Assembly: GCA_902580265.1 (NCBI GenBank)
Contig: CACHJY010000021.1
Span: 1 to 19,793 of the forward strand
Source of the DNA: an uncultured Alphaproteobacteria bacterium
GTDB taxonomy: Bacteria; Pseudomonadota; Alphaproteobacteria; Rhodobacterales; Rhodobacteraceae
Direction: 5' to 3'
DNA: 19,793 nt
The position numbers and the translations under genes were made by a program. Positions 7,007-15,498 of this stretch are shown here, piece by piece. Numbering within the stretch: position 1 is the stretch's first letter; each line of letters opens with the position of its first letter. Below the pieces are notes generated by a model. That model had not been told where the DNA came from. It ran no database searches and saw only the letters and a program-made list of their open reading frames with translations.

Positions 7007-7109
7007 CTCCCTTTATTCCGATAAAGACAAAAAAAACTCTCATGCTTATTGAAGAGCCGACAGCTAATGTATAAGTTAGAGGTATGTTGTTTTTTAAAAA
7101 TATATCTTC

Positions 7110-8987
7110 ATGACAGACGACAAGATAGAACGAAAGATAGCCGTGATCTTTGCAACAGATGTCGTTGGGTATTCCAAACATATGGAGCAAGATGAGGATG
7201 AGACACTAAAAAGCTTCAGAGCCTGTAAAAAAATTCTTGAGAAACTATTTGAAGAACACGGAGGAACAATTTTTAATACAGCTGGAGATTCCGTATTAGC
7301 AGAGTTTCCCAGCGCAGTGTCTGCTGTGGTTTGTGCCTCTGAATTTCAGGAATTAATTAAAGAAAGAAATGATAACAGGCAAAGTCCTATAAATCTCCAA
7401 TTTCGTATAGGCATAAATATGGGTGATGTCGTTAAAGAGGATAGTAATCTTTATGGAGATGGTGTAAATATTGCGGCGCGTTTAGAAGCACTTGCTCAAC
7501 CAAATGGTATATGCCTTTCAAAGAGTGTTTATGACTTGGTAAACAAAAAAACAAAGTTCCTTTTTAGTGACTTAGGAGAGCAGAAAGTAAAAGAAAACCA
7601 ATTCCATGCTTTTGACTTGTTACTTGATCCTTCTCAAAAAAGAACGATAAAAAGCAATGAAAATTCCTCAGTTCGAATCTTTACTGCAGTCGCAACTTTG
7701 TTGGTTATAACTATCGGTGGATTAATTTACTTCTTCAGTTTCCAAACTGATCCACAAAAATTGGCTATACAGATAGATACACCAAAAGAAAATATTTTAG
7801 GTAAAACCTTATTAATTCTTCCTTTTGATAATATGTCAGATAATTCAGATACGGTGTCTATGAAAAAGAGCATTATAGATCACCTTATCTCGTCTATTTC
7901 ATCTACAGTTATGCTTAACATTGTTCCGAGACAGAAAAGCTATGTATTAAAAGAAAAATTTCAAACGGTGGAAGATTTGTATCGAGAGACCGGAGCTAGT
8001 TTTATTTTGAGTGGTAGTGCACTCGGTTCGGAAGAAAACTTTAGAATAAGTTTGGAATTACTGGATGTAAGAAAAGAAAAAATCTTATGGTCAGCAAATT
8101 ATGAATTTTCTAAAAGTGATCTATTCTCCACATTAGATGAAATAGAATTTTCTGTTCGACGGATGATACTTTCTAAACTGACGATGGGAGAAGAAGCTAC
8201 TCAATACTTAGAAAAACATTTCGTTAATTCTGAAGATTTTTTAGAAATCCTCAGATTAAGAGTTGCTCTACTTAAAGAAGGAACATCAATAGAAAGAAAC
8301 CACTCTGAACCATTTCGGATGATCTTGGAAAAAAATCCAGACAGCTCAGGTGCTAACTATTTATATGCGAGAAGCTTGATCAGACAACTTGGAGCATATA
8401 GAGAAAATAGTAATGTCGAAATAAAAGATATTTTTAAAGCGAATTCTAGAGCTCTTGAGTTAGACCCAGGAAATGCTCCAGCTTATGCCTTCAAAGCCAC
8501 TTTGAAAAAAAGATTTCAATTAAAATTTGATGAAACCTTGCTTAGAACAGCTTTGAGATATGGTGAGGATAATTATCTCGTTTTAGAGACTGTTGCAGAT
8601 GTCTACAGGCTGCAAGCAAAACCAGAAGAGGCGATAACTTATTATAAGCAAGCCCTTGAAGTTGCACCCTACGGTCCTTCAGTCTTGAAATTAGCTCTCT
8701 TCGCGTCGTACTTGGAAGCTAATCGAATTAAAGATGCTAAAGAGCTTGCCAAAGAAATGATATCATCTGATAAGTTCCTAGAATTTTGGGGACAGTTGTG
8801 TCTGATATATATTGAGGCCATCAATGGGGAAAAGATATCAAGTAGCCAAATGTATAAAGAATTTTTAGAAAAAAATAAAATTTCACTAGAAGATCTTCTT
8901 CGAAAAATTGAGACAAGCCCTATGGCTAGAAGAGAGTATTGGGTAAGAGAAGAATTAATAAAGTCATTAAAGGGCATTGATGGATGA
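7110..8987 (+). CDS. Class III adenylate/guanylate cyclase with membrane anchor and TPR region
   Basis: The 625-residue product has a cytoplasmic class III cyclase domain at about residues 8-175. Metal-binding Asp17 lies in IFATDVVGYS and Asp60 in AGDSVLAEF, and the transition-state pair Asn120/Arg124 lies in YGDGVNIAARLE. It would make cAMP or possibly cGMP from the NTP. One transmembrane helix follows (about 191-212). Next comes a segment of the ILPFDNMS type (about 235-350), the FlgO/TolB-N-like domain common in these proteins, then helical repeats consistent with TPRs (LDPGNAPAYAFKATL, KPEEAITYYKQALEVAPYG) to the C-terminus. This domain order is well known among rhizobial and marine alphaproteobacterial cyclases. 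The ATG at 7110 has no good Shine-Dalgarno. It is the only gene between repeat copies A and B. Confidence 0.9.
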   Translation: MTDDKIERKIAVIFATDVVGYSKHMEQDEDETLKSFRACKKILEKLFEEHGGTIFNTAGDSVLAEFPSAVSAVVCASEFQELIKERNDNRQSPINLQFRIGINMGDVVKEDSNLYGDGVNIAARLEALAQPNGICLSKSVYDLVNKKTKFLFSDLGEQKVKENQFHAFDLLLDPSQKRTIKSNENSSVRIFTAVATLLVITIGGLIYFFSFQTDPQKLAIQIDTPKENILGKTLLILPFDNMSDNSDTVSMKKSIIDHLISSISSTVMLNIVPRQKSYVLKEKFQTVEDLYRETGASFILSGSALGSEENFRISLELLDVRKEKILWSANYEFSKSDLFSTLDEIEFSVRRMILSKLTMGEEATQYLEKHFVNSEDFLEILRLRVALLKEGTSIERNHSEPFRMILEKNPDSSGANYLYARSLIRQLGAYRENSNVEIKDIFKANSRALELDPGNAPAYAFKATLKKRFQLKFDETLLRTALRYGEDNYLVLETVADVYRLQAKPEEAITYYKQALEVAPYGPSVLKLALFASYLEANRIKDAKELAKEMISSDKFLEFWGQLCLIYIEAINGEKISSSQMYKEFLEKNKISLEDLLRKIETSPMARREYWVREELIKSLKGIDG

Positions 8988-8997
8988 TAGTTTTACG

Positions 8998-9014
8998 ACT
9001 ATGCAATGCATAGT
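8998..9014 (+). terminator. Short inverted repeat downstream of the cyclase gene
   Basis: ACTATGCA (8998-9005) and TGCATAGT (9007-9014) form a perfect inverted repeat around one central base, 10 nt after the cyclase stop codon. No T-run follows, so a terminator role is weakly supported. Confidence 0.3.
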
Positions 9015-9046
9015 GGCTCTATATGCGCAAGCTTAAAATCAATATA

Positions 9047-9217
9047 TTTGACAACACTTTTGACAACAGTTTTCGTGATTTTACTGATAATCAATCAGAA
9101 GCATGAGAAGGATAAGAACTATTTTAAAGGGTTATGAGAAAACTGATAACTCCTGATAACAATATCCACGGGTTTTGATCCCGTGTACCGTAGGTTCGAA
9201 TCCTACCACCCTAGCCA
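9047..9217 (+). repeat. tRNA-Gln-tailed dispersed repeat, copy B (full length)
   Basis: This copy is nearly identical to copy A throughout, with two TTTTGACAACA units, the TTTTCGTGATTTTACTGATAA block, tandem CTGATAA motifs at about 9152-9160, and the full tRNA 3' fragment. Small differences are scattered substitutions and short length changes in the middle. The stretch GGGTTATGAG-AAAA-CTGATAACTCC (9129-9153) can fold as a hairpin. The 98 bp from 9218 to 9315, after the copy, show nothing recognisable. Confidence 0.9.
9167..9217 (+). pseudogene. tRNA-Gln(UUG) 3' fragment in copy B
   Basis: This matches copy A over the anticodon stem-loop (TTG at 9175-9177) and T arm. The acceptor strand is CACCCTA, then G and CCA. 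A72 is the base expected in tRNA-Gln, where it pairs with U1, and one C is changed to T. No 5' half is present. Confidence 0.87.
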
Positions 9218-9315
9218 TATCCTAAAATAAGATAACTTTGCTGTCCCTTAAAAATATTCTTCAAATTCCGAGAGCTATGAAAAGTTTTAAAACAAGGGTC
9301 GCGTTCTCGTTAAAA

Positions 9316-10257
9316 TTAATAAAATTTTATTACAAGTCGGCCTCTGACCCCGCCACCTTCAAATCGTTTATGTGCTTCCGACACTTGAGACGGCCTAAAT
9401 GTATCGGCTAACCTCAATGAAACTTTGTTTGCGTTTACAAGCTTCCTTAAATCATCCAATTTTTCGTACATGCAATCTTGAGTTCTTACCCATGTTTGCG
9501 TAAAATTTATATCACGCTCACCTGTCCCATGATAACCTCGTACCGCGGTAAAGGAGCCTCCATTTTTGACTGCGGCAACTGCTTTTTCATTTAATAAAGC
9601 ACCGTCTGCTAAGCCATCTACGCCTTCGGGAAACCGTTCCAATATATGTTTAATAAACTCGTATCCTCTTGGAAGCAATAGATCTGCACCAAGTGATTTA
9701 ATTAAATTTTGATCTTTTTCTGACGTATCTGCTATCACATATAAACCTAAAGTTTTTGCAATTTGGATAATGTAACCTCCGTAGGCTCCTGCAGAGCCAG
9801 TAACTGCTAACTTATCGCCTGAGTTTAAGTTCAAAAGTTCTAGAGAAAGCTTCGCCGTTAATCCATTCATTGGTAAAGTACATGCTTCTTCAAAACTGAC
9901 CCCTTTGGGAATTGGAACCACTGCTCCTGATTTGAGAGAAATTTGTTCGCGGTATGCCCCGTGTTGACCATTTGGTATGACCATTGCCATGACCGCGTCG
10001 CCTTTTTTGAGATGAGTTTTGACGTTTTCTCCAACCTCCACTACTTTCCCAGAAATATCCATTCCCGGAACATACGGAGGATCATAAGGTTTTTGTCTTT
10101 CTGCTATACCTCCATTACGAGCTAAGATATCTGTGGGATTTATAGCTGCGCAAAACACCTGCACTAGTATTTCATCCGCTTCAGCTTTTACCTCAGGCAC
10201 TTCAATAAGCTCTAGCACTTCAGGTCCGCCATGCTTCATTAAACCAATCGCACGCAT
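9316..10257 (-). CDS. Zinc-free MDR-family NADPH:quinone oxidoreductase-like protein
   Basis: The 313-residue product has a GroES-like N-terminal domain (about 1-120, including AAINPTD near 38-43 and VPGMDISGKVVEVG near 63-76) and a Rossmann domain with the nucleotide-binding loop TGSAGAYGG (153-161). Structural and catalytic zinc ligands are absent, as in quinone oxidoreductases of the zeta-crystallin class. It should reduce quinones or enones with NADPH, but the substrate is not predictable. AAGGAG, 5 nt before the start at 10257, fixes the start codon. It is divergent from the DUF924 gene with a 66-bp shared promoter region, and both sit between repeat copies B and C. It is only distantly related to the other MDR gene at 15499-16488. 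Confidence 0.88.
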   Translation of the reverse strand: MRAIGLMKHGGPEVLELIEVPEVKAEADEILVQVFCAAINPTDILARNGGIAERQKPYDPPYVPGMDISGKVVEVGENVKTHLKKGDAVMAMVIPNGQHGAYREQISLKSGAVVPIPKGVSFEEACTLPMNGLTAKLSLELLNLNSGDKLAVTGSAGAYGGYIIQIAKTLGLYVIADTSEKDQNLIKSLGADLLLPRGYEFIKHILERFPEGVDGLADGALLNEKAVAAVKNGGSFTAVRGYHGTGERDINFTQTWVRTQDCMYEKLDDLRKLVNANKVSLRLADTFRPSQVSEAHKRFEGGGVRGRLVIKFY

Positions 10258-10323
10258 CTGTACTCCTTTGATCGCGATAGAAAATTGATTGATTTATGTT
10301 ACACTATTAAAAAAGAATTTTAA
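10258..10323. promoter_or_regulatory. Divergent promoter region between oxidoreductase and DUF924 genes
   Basis: This 66-bp AT-rich gap must promote both genes. The minus-strand AAGGAG ribosome binding site lies at 10263-10268. TTACACTATTAA (10299-10310) is AT-rich and -10-like, but a matching -35 at ideal spacing is not clear. Confidence 0.35.
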
Positions 10324-11076
10324 ATGATGTTACCAGACGAACTTACCCCTGAGCAATTTAGTAAAAAACCCGCAGTCCTCAAAGCTCTTAATAATCCTCG
10401 TTCTCCAAGTAGTGTTTTAAATTATATGTGTGGCTGCGATATTAATAATCCTAACGAGAGGAAAAGCCTTTTTTACGATGAAACAGTGGAACCACTATTA
10501 GGCATATGGTTTAGGAGTGGAACTGCTTTAGACGATATTTGCAAGCCATTTTCATCTGTTATTCGCGAATTGAAAGCAGATCCACAAACTTTGGTGGAGG
10601 ATAAATGGTTCACAATTGAAGGCCAGGTTGCTAAAGTAATTTTAGCAGATCAACTATCTCGCTCGTGTTTTCGAGGGACAGCTGAAGCTTTTTCGTTTGA
10701 CTACATAGGACGCGAGCTCGTTCGAGACCTAGTTAGCAAAGAGAAAGTCGAACAAACTTTAAAATTGCCTCCAGCACTACTATATTTACTTCCCTGGGCT
10801 TTGGCTCATTCAGAAGAAATAATCGACCTTGTTCGCGCATGCGAAATAATTGACATGGCAATTGGTGCTTATCCTAACTTCAGTCTATTTGAAGGAAGAA
10901 ATAAAAAAGCGGTAGATCAACATAGGCAGGTTTTAGAAAAATTTGGGCGTTACCCACAAAGAAATTCAGAGTTTGGAAGAGCTAATACTCCTGAAGAAGA
11001 AAAATGGCTCAATGATAAAGAGAATTTACCAATTTGGGCAGGTGGCAATCTTTCTTTTGATCAAAAAATTAAATAA
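10324..11076 (+). CDS. DUF924 family protein
   Basis: The 250-residue product matches the DUF924 pattern of alpha-helical, TPR-like proteins of unknown function. It has IWFRSG....LDDICKPF (about 61-77), the signature ADQLSRSCFRGTAEAF (108-123), LPWALAHSEE (about 154-163) and a closing HRQVLEKFGRYPQRN...GR (about 202-221). Family members are usually about 180-200 residues. Here an N-terminal extension of about 50 residues carries three cysteines. No catalytic role is established for the family. The stop codon lies only 3 bp before the truncated repeat tail (copy C), so the gene runs right up to the cassette boundary. Confidence 0.88.
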   Translation: MMLPDELTPEQFSKKPAVLKALNNPRSPSSVLNYMCGCDINNPNERKSLFYDETVEPLLGIWFRSGTALDDICKPFSSVIRELKADPQTLVEDKWFTIEGQVAKVILADQLSRSCFRGTAEAFSFDYIGRELVRDLVSKEKVEQTLKLPPALLYLLPWALAHSEEIIDLVRACEIIDMAIGAYPNFSLFEGRNKKAVDQHRQVLEKFGRYPQRNSEFGRANTPEEEKWLNDKENLPIWAGGNLSFDQKIK

Positions 11077-11079
11077 GAA

Positions 11080-11109
11080 CCTTAGGTTCAAATCCTACCA
11101 CCCCAGCCA
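11080..11109 (+). repeat. tRNA-Gln-tailed repeat, copy C: tRNA tail only
   Basis: Only the last 30 nt of the family remain: the T arm (TTAGG-TTCAAAT-CCTAC), acceptor strand CACCCCA, G and CCA. CACCCCA is the best tRNA-Gln match of all copies because position 72 is A. The 12-bp units, the middle block and the anticodon stem-loop are all missing; the end of the DUF924 gene abuts the T arm directly. This suggests the boundary was formed by recombination within the tRNA part, or that the left part was deleted. Confidence 0.85.
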
Positions 11110-11122
11110 CTAACCGAATGCG

Positions 11123-12736
11123 CTAGTAAATGACATCCCCATAAATACCTTTGACATATCTATCTACTATTTCAAACTTTTGTATTTTACCTGATCCGGT
11201 TAAAGGAAAATCTGCAACCTTAACCCAAATAGAAGGCGTTTTTTGGGCGGACATATGATTTCTTGCATGAGACCTAAGATCTTCCTTTTTCGGTGTGGTC
11301 TCTGACGTAAAGAAAGCAGCTATCACTTCGCCCCATTTTTCGTCTGGTAATCCAACTACTGCAACCTGTATGATATCTGGATGAGTTACTAAAACAGCTT
11401 CAATCTCTGCAGGGAAATGATTTTCCCCTCCCCTAATGATCATATCTTTGACCCGTCCAGTTATTGTTAGAAAACCATTTTTGTCCATGGTCCCAAGATC
11501 ACCCGTATGTAACCAGCCTTCATTATCAACCGTCTTTTGCGTAGCTTCAGGATTATCATTGTAACAAGACATTATAGCGTAAGAGCGAGCACAAATTTCT
11601 CCTACTTCTCCTAAGGCCAAAACTTCATTGGTATCGGATGATCTTATAGAAACTTCCGTTTTAGGGAGAGGTTGCCCAGCAGTCTGTGTTATTTGTTCAA
11701 ATGTAGCTCCTATGGGATTAAGACTTATCATTGGACTATGCTCAGTTTGACCAAAAGCAGACAACAAATGACATCCAAGGCGCTCTCTCACTCTTGTCAC
11801 TAATTCAGGTGGGACAGGAGCACCCCCAGTTGAAATCACCTCAAGAGAGGACGTATCCCTTGGTTTTAGCTTCAATGACTCAAGAAGATCAAACAACATA
11901 GTAGGAACAGCGAAGCATATTGTTACTTTTTGTTGTTCTATAAGCTTCGCAAAGATATCTGCATTGAACTGTTTAATAAGAAGCATTTTACAAGCAGCAG
12001 TTAAGCAACCCAAAGTTCCTGTTGCACATCCTGCTGTATGAAAAAGTGGCATAAAATTTGACCATACAGATTCCTGTGAAATTTGTTTTCTTTCACTATA
12101 AATCTTCGCATTATTGAGCAAGCTTTTGTGTGTTAATACTGCTCCTTTAGGAAAGCCCGTTGTACCACTCGTGTATTGTATTTGAGCGGGATCATTAGGA
12201 TATACCTTAGCCCTATGCTCATTTTCTTTTTTTGTAGAGTATAGTTTATCTCTATCATAAAGGTCCGTTACTTCTCTTAATACTTTATTACCTTTGATAG
12301 CTTCCTTTGCTATCTCATCCATCTTATTGCCACGATATTCAGGTATAAGAAAGAGCCCAACTGCTCCTGATTGTTCAATTACATAAGACAGTTCTTTTTG
12401 TTTAAATGAAGGATTAGCAGTTACAAGCACTAAGCCTGACAAAGCACATGCGTATTCCATAAAAACCCATTGTGGTATATTTGGAGCCCATACCACGACC
12501 TTCTCCCCTTTTTGGAACCGACTGGAGAGGCTTATAGAGAGTTTTTTAGCTTCTAAAAATAATTCTTGGTAAGTCCATGATGAACAAGCATCGCCTTTTT
12601 CATCAATATCAACCATAGCGACATTATCAGGAAAAGCGTTAGCAGTATCCTTGAGAAAATCACCTATAGTAATGTCTCGTAGATCTGCATCATCTTGTGC
12701 AGGAAAGTACGAATTCATTAGCTGTACTTCATACAT
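11123..12736 (-). CDS. Acyl-CoA synthetase / AMP-dependent ligase
   Basis: The product of about 537 residues activates a carboxylic acid with ATP and then forms a CoA thioester. Visible ANL-superfamily motifs are the phosphate loop YTSGTTGFPKG (188-198), the hinge-region HTGDLG (410-415), GRVKDMIIRGGEN (427-439) and the catalytic lysine in GSGK (Lys517). It most resembles medium- or long-chain fatty-acyl-CoA synthetases of the FadD/AcsF group; the acid is unknown. The frame extends upstream to an ATG at 12811, but that extension is translated repeat DNA. The ATG at 12736 has a GGAG ribosome binding site with 8-nt spacing and matches the family N-terminus, so I use it. It is the only gene between copies C and D. 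Confidence 0.92.
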   Translation of the reverse strand: MYEVQLMNSYFPAQDDADLRDITIGDFLKDTANAFPDNVAMVDIDEKGDACSSWTYQELFLEAKKLSISLSSRFQKGEKVVVWAPNIPQWVFMEYACALSGLVLVTANPSFKQKELSYVIEQSGAVGLFLIPEYRGNKMDEIAKEAIKGNKVLREVTDLYDRDKLYSTKKENEHRAKVYPNDPAQIQYTSGTTGFPKGAVLTHKSLLNNAKIYSERKQISQESVWSNFMPLFHTAGCATGTLGCLTAACKMLLIKQFNADIFAKLIEQQKVTICFAVPTMLFDLLESLKLKPRDTSSLEVISTGGAPVPPELVTRVRERLGCHLLSAFGQTEHSPMISLNPIGATFEQITQTAGQPLPKTEVSIRSSDTNEVLALGEVGEICARSYAIMSCYNDNPEATQKTVDNEGWLHTGDLGTMDKNGFLTITGRVKDMIIRGGENHFPAEIEAVLVTHPDIIQVAVVGLPDEKWGEVIAAFFTSETTPKKEDLRSHARNHMSAQKTPSIWVKVADFPLTGSGKIQKFEIVDRYVKGIYGDVIY

Positions 12737-12770
12737 TTTGAGAACTCCATTTATATCCTTAAAACTTAAC

Positions 12771-12917
12771 TTTTTGACAACAGTTTTGACAACAGTTTTC
12801 GTGATTTTCACGATAAATCATAAGAGGCATGAGAACGATAAGAACTATTCTAAAGGATTATGAGAAAACTGATAACTCTTGATAATAATATCCATGGGGT
12901 TTGATCCTGTGTACCGT
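12771..12917 (+). repeat. tRNA-Gln-tailed dispersed repeat, copy D (3' end decayed)
   Basis: The left part is intact: two TTTTGACAACAG units, the TTTTCGTGATTTT block and the AGAACTATT.TAAAGGATTATGAG block. The tRNA part is degenerate, with CATGGGGTTTGATCCTGTG (12893-12911) in place of the anticodon stem-loop; homology stops after GTACCGT at 12917, so the T arm and acceptor are lost. It is the most diverged of the long copies, suggesting an older boundary. Confidence 0.87.
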
Positions 12918-13140
12918 TGCTTAAAATCTTATAAAGCTATCTATTAAATGGCTAAAATTTAATACTCACCAATGAATAAATTACTTGGCTTACGTAACGT
13001 AACATTTGCAAGAAATAAATTTAGTTAATAATATTAAATCATTAGCGTATTTTACACTTATCTGCTTCTAGAGTAGTAGGCCAGTCTCTGTGAATTAGTA
13101 AGGTGTTTAGATAAGTCGATCTTAATAAAAAAACGAAACC
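12918..13140. other. Non-coding gap upstream of otsB
   Basis: No open frame, RNA gene or clear terminator is seen in these 223 bp. It must contain the otsBA promoter. A TTACGTAACGTAA run at 12990-13002 (containing the palindrome TTACGTAA) is the only notable sequence. No Shine-Dalgarno precedes otsB. Confidence 0.4.
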
Positions 13141-13896
13141 TTGAAAGTGGCTTCACGATTTACTGTAAAATTACTTCCGAAGGATATCCAACAAGTAGCT
13201 CTATTTCTAGATGTTGATGGCACTCTATATGAGATTGAGAATAGCCCTAGCTTGATCAAACCTTGTTTTAGGTTGCAGAAAAAACTGCATACCATCCGTA
13301 ATAGACTTGGAGGTGCGTTAGGGCTTATAAGTGGCAGATCATTAGATGATCTAGATAGGATTTTCGATAAAAATAAAATTCCTCTTGCTGGGAACCACGG
13401 AGCACAATTGAGAGATGCACTCGGAATTAAGGAGTACCAAGCCGATACTGAAAATATAAAGGGAATTGCCCTTAAAATTGATGAATTACTTAATGGAAAA
13501 AAAAATATTGAGATTGAAAACAAGGGTTCAAATTTAACTGTTCATTTTCGAAATTCAACGATCGACAGGAAGGAAATTAATAAAATAATAATGGAGCTCG
13601 TAAAATATGAACCTAAATTAACTTTCCTTAAAGGTAAGGAAGTTCTGGAAGTTAAACCCCTGAGCTACAATAAAGGAACAGCAATTTCATATTTTATGAG
13701 AACTAAACCTTTTACAAAGCGGAGACCCATTTTTATCGGTGATGATGTAAGCGATGAAGATGGTTTTGAAACCGTTAATAAGAAAGGTGGCTGGTCAGTT
13801 CGTGTTGGAAATTATAAAAGAAGTAAAGCCAACTTCTTTTTACCTAATGTTAAATCCGTTCACGAAATAATGAAGCAGCTTCTAAAATCAAGGTAA
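13141..13896 (+). CDS. otsB: Trehalose-6-phosphate phosphatase
   Basis: The 251-residue HAD-superfamily enzyme dephosphorylates trehalose-6-phosphate to trehalose. The nucleophile motif DVDGT has Asp24 and Asp26, the SGRSLDDL segment follows near residues 60-67, GNHGA near 85-89, and the metal-binding GDDVSDEDGF motif has Asp201, Asp202 and Asp205. An in-frame stop at 13126 leaves only TTG (13141) or GTG (13147) as starts before the conserved region; neither has a good ribosome binding site. It precedes otsA by 15 bp, so the two form an operon that makes trehalose from UDP-glucose and glucose-6-phosphate, usually for osmotic or desiccation protection. The pair fills the interval between copies D and E. 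Confidence 0.93.
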   Translation: MKVASRFTVKLLPKDIQQVALFLDVDGTLYEIENSPSLIKPCFRLQKKLHTIRNRLGGALGLISGRSLDDLDRIFDKNKIPLAGNHGAQLRDALGIKEYQADTENIKGIALKIDELLNGKKNIEIENKGSNLTVHFRNSTIDRKEINKIIMELVKYEPKLTFLKGKEVLEVKPLSYNKGTAISYFMRTKPFTKRRPIFIGDDVSDEDGFETVNKKGGWSVRVGNYKRSKANFFLPNVKSVHEIMKQLLKSR

Positions 13897-13911
13897 ATCA
13901 ATTGGAGAGTT

Positions 13912-15297
13912 ATGAGTAGAGTAGTCGTTATTTCTAACAGAGTCATGCTTCCCAAGGAAAAGAAACCTGAGGCAGCTGGCGGCCTTGCAGTTGCATTATT
14001 CGATACGCTGAAGGAGACAAACGGCCTTTGGTTTGGTTGGAGTGGAGGGGTCACCACCAATAAAGATATTAAACCACTTGTTAAAAGGAATGAAGGAATA
14101 ACTTATGCCATTGTTGATTTAACCAAAAAAGATTATGAAAATTACTACAACGGATATTGTAACGAAGTACTTTGGCCTATTTTTCACTATAGACTCGACT
14201 TGGTGGATTATTCCAAATTAAAGTTCGAAAGTTATAAAAGGGTTAATAAGTCTTTTTCCCTAATGATCAAAAAACTTCTCAATAATGAAGATTTAATATG
14301 GGTTCATGATTATCATTTTTTATTAATCGCTAGAGAGTTGAGAAAGCTTAAATGCACACAGAAAATAGGCTTCTTTTTACATATACCATGGCCATCAAAA
14401 GAAATTTTGACTGCATTACCTGATCATCGAGAGCTTGTTGGTGCTCTCTTAGAGTTTGACTTGATAGGCTTCCAAACTAGAAAACATGTACTTACTTTTT
14501 TAGATTATATCATTAGTGAGCTAGGAGGCTCAGTTGAACCAGATGGATCAATATTTGCCTTAGGTAAAAAGTCTAAGGTAAAACATTTTCCAATATCTAT
14601 AGATACGAACAAAATTGTAAAAATATCAGAAGGAACTGATAATTCTCCTCAAGTAAAGAGACTAGTCAAGAGCATTAAAACGGACAAACTTATTGTTGGC
14701 GTCGACAGGCTAGACTATTCGAAGGGGCTTGAGCTTAGATTCGAGGCATATAATCATCTTCTTACAAATCATAGCGAACACATCAGATCAACAACTTTGC
14801 TTCAAATAGCCCCTACCTCAAGAGGTTCTGTATTTCAATACAAAGAAATAAGAAAAAAATTAGAGCTTAGTGCTGGAAAAATAAATAGTGCGTATGGTGA
14901 CTTTGATTGGACGCCAATAAGGTATCTAAATAAAGGATTCCAACAAAAAAATCTTATGGGATTTTTTAGAAATAGTAGAATTGGACTTGTAACACCACTA
15001 AGAGATGGAATGAATTTGGTGGCAAAGGAATATATAGCGTCTCAACGCGCGAGTGATCCAGGAGTTCTAATTTTGTCAAGATTTGCAGGCGCGGCAGAAG
15101 AATTGCCTGAAGCATTGATTGTGAACCCTCATGATCCGGAGGGAGTAGCAGATGCATTGAATCATGCCCTAAAAATGCCTAAAAAGGAACGCTTTAGGAG
15201 ATGGCTTAGTGCTTTTGATCAATTACATTCTTTCAATATTCGTATTTGGAGAACTCACTACATCGAAGCATTGCAAAGATCAATAATTACAAAGTGA
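13912..15297 (+). CDS. otsA: Alpha,alpha-trehalose-phosphate synthase (UDP-forming)
   Basis: The 461-residue GT20 glycosyltransferase condenses UDP-glucose and glucose-6-phosphate into trehalose-6-phosphate. Family motifs are intact: the GGL loop (residues 23-25), VHDYHF around His132-His135, DRLDYSKGLE (265-274, with the Arg and Lys that bind the donor phosphates) and RDGMNLVAKEY (364-374). Length is normal for bacterial OtsA. The ATG at 13912 has GGAG about 6 nt upstream. It is transcribed with otsB just upstream. The substrate of its product and the shared spacing make the functional assignment firm. Confidence 0.95.
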   Translation: MSRVVVISNRVMLPKEKKPEAAGGLAVALFDTLKETNGLWFGWSGGVTTNKDIKPLVKRNEGITYAIVDLTKKDYENYYNGYCNEVLWPIFHYRLDLVDYSKLKFESYKRVNKSFSLMIKKLLNNEDLIWVHDYHFLLIARELRKLKCTQKIGFFLHIPWPSKEILTALPDHRELVGALLEFDLIGFQTRKHVLTFLDYIISELGGSVEPDGSIFALGKKSKVKHFPISIDTNKIVKISEGTDNSPQVKRLVKSIKTDKLIVGVDRLDYSKGLELRFEAYNHLLTNHSEHIRSTTLLQIAPTSRGSVFQYKEIRKKLELSAGKINSAYGDFDWTPIRYLNKGFQQKNLMGFFRNSRIGLVTPLRDGMNLVAKEYIASQRASDPGVLILSRFAGAAEELPEALIVNPHDPEGVADALNHALKMPKKERFRRWLSAFDQLHSFNIRIWRTHYIEALQRSIITK

Positions 15298-15336
15298 TAT
15301 AAGCAAAAATCAATACGCTCGATCCGTTAAAGTTAA

Positions 15337-15488
15337 TTTTTTGACAACACTTTTAGTGATTTTCCTGATAACGCATGAGAAGTGTAAGAACTATTTTAAA
15401 GGGCTATCAGAAACCTGATAACTCCTGATAACAATACCCACGGGTTTTGATCCCGTGTACCGTAGGTTCGAGTCCTACCACCCCGCCA
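15337..15488 (+). repeat. tRNA-Gln-tailed dispersed repeat, copy E (one 12-bp unit)
   Basis: This copy has the same order as A and B but only one TTTTGACAACAC unit; the loss is exactly 12 bp plus a change of TTTTCGTGAT to TTTTAGTGAT. The stretch TATCAG-AAAC-CTGATA (15405-15420) is a perfect 6-bp stem here, where other copies have a G·G mismatch at that place. The full tRNA fragment follows at 15439-15488. It begins 39 bp after otsA and ends 10 bp before the next gene's stop codon. Confidence 0.9.
15439..15488 (+). pseudogene. tRNA-Gln(UUG) 3' fragment in copy E
   Basis: The anticodon stem-loop is identical to copy A (TTG at 15447-15449). The T loop is TTCGAGT instead of TTCGAAT. One G is missing before CCA, so acceptor plus discriminator is one base short. 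No 5' half is present, so this is a remnant. Confidence 0.86.
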
Positions 15489-15498
15489 AATAGGTCAA

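Noticed and set aside
6921..7190. Minus-strand open frame across copy A with a GVVGFEPTVHGIKTR-type peptide
   Set aside because: This is the antisense translation of the tRNA-Gln 3' fragment, a familiar source of spurious hypothetical proteins, and not a gene.
13122..13523. Minus-strand open frame opposite otsB
   Set aside because: It is a shadow of otsB, with serine- and phenylalanine-rich composition and no family resemblance.
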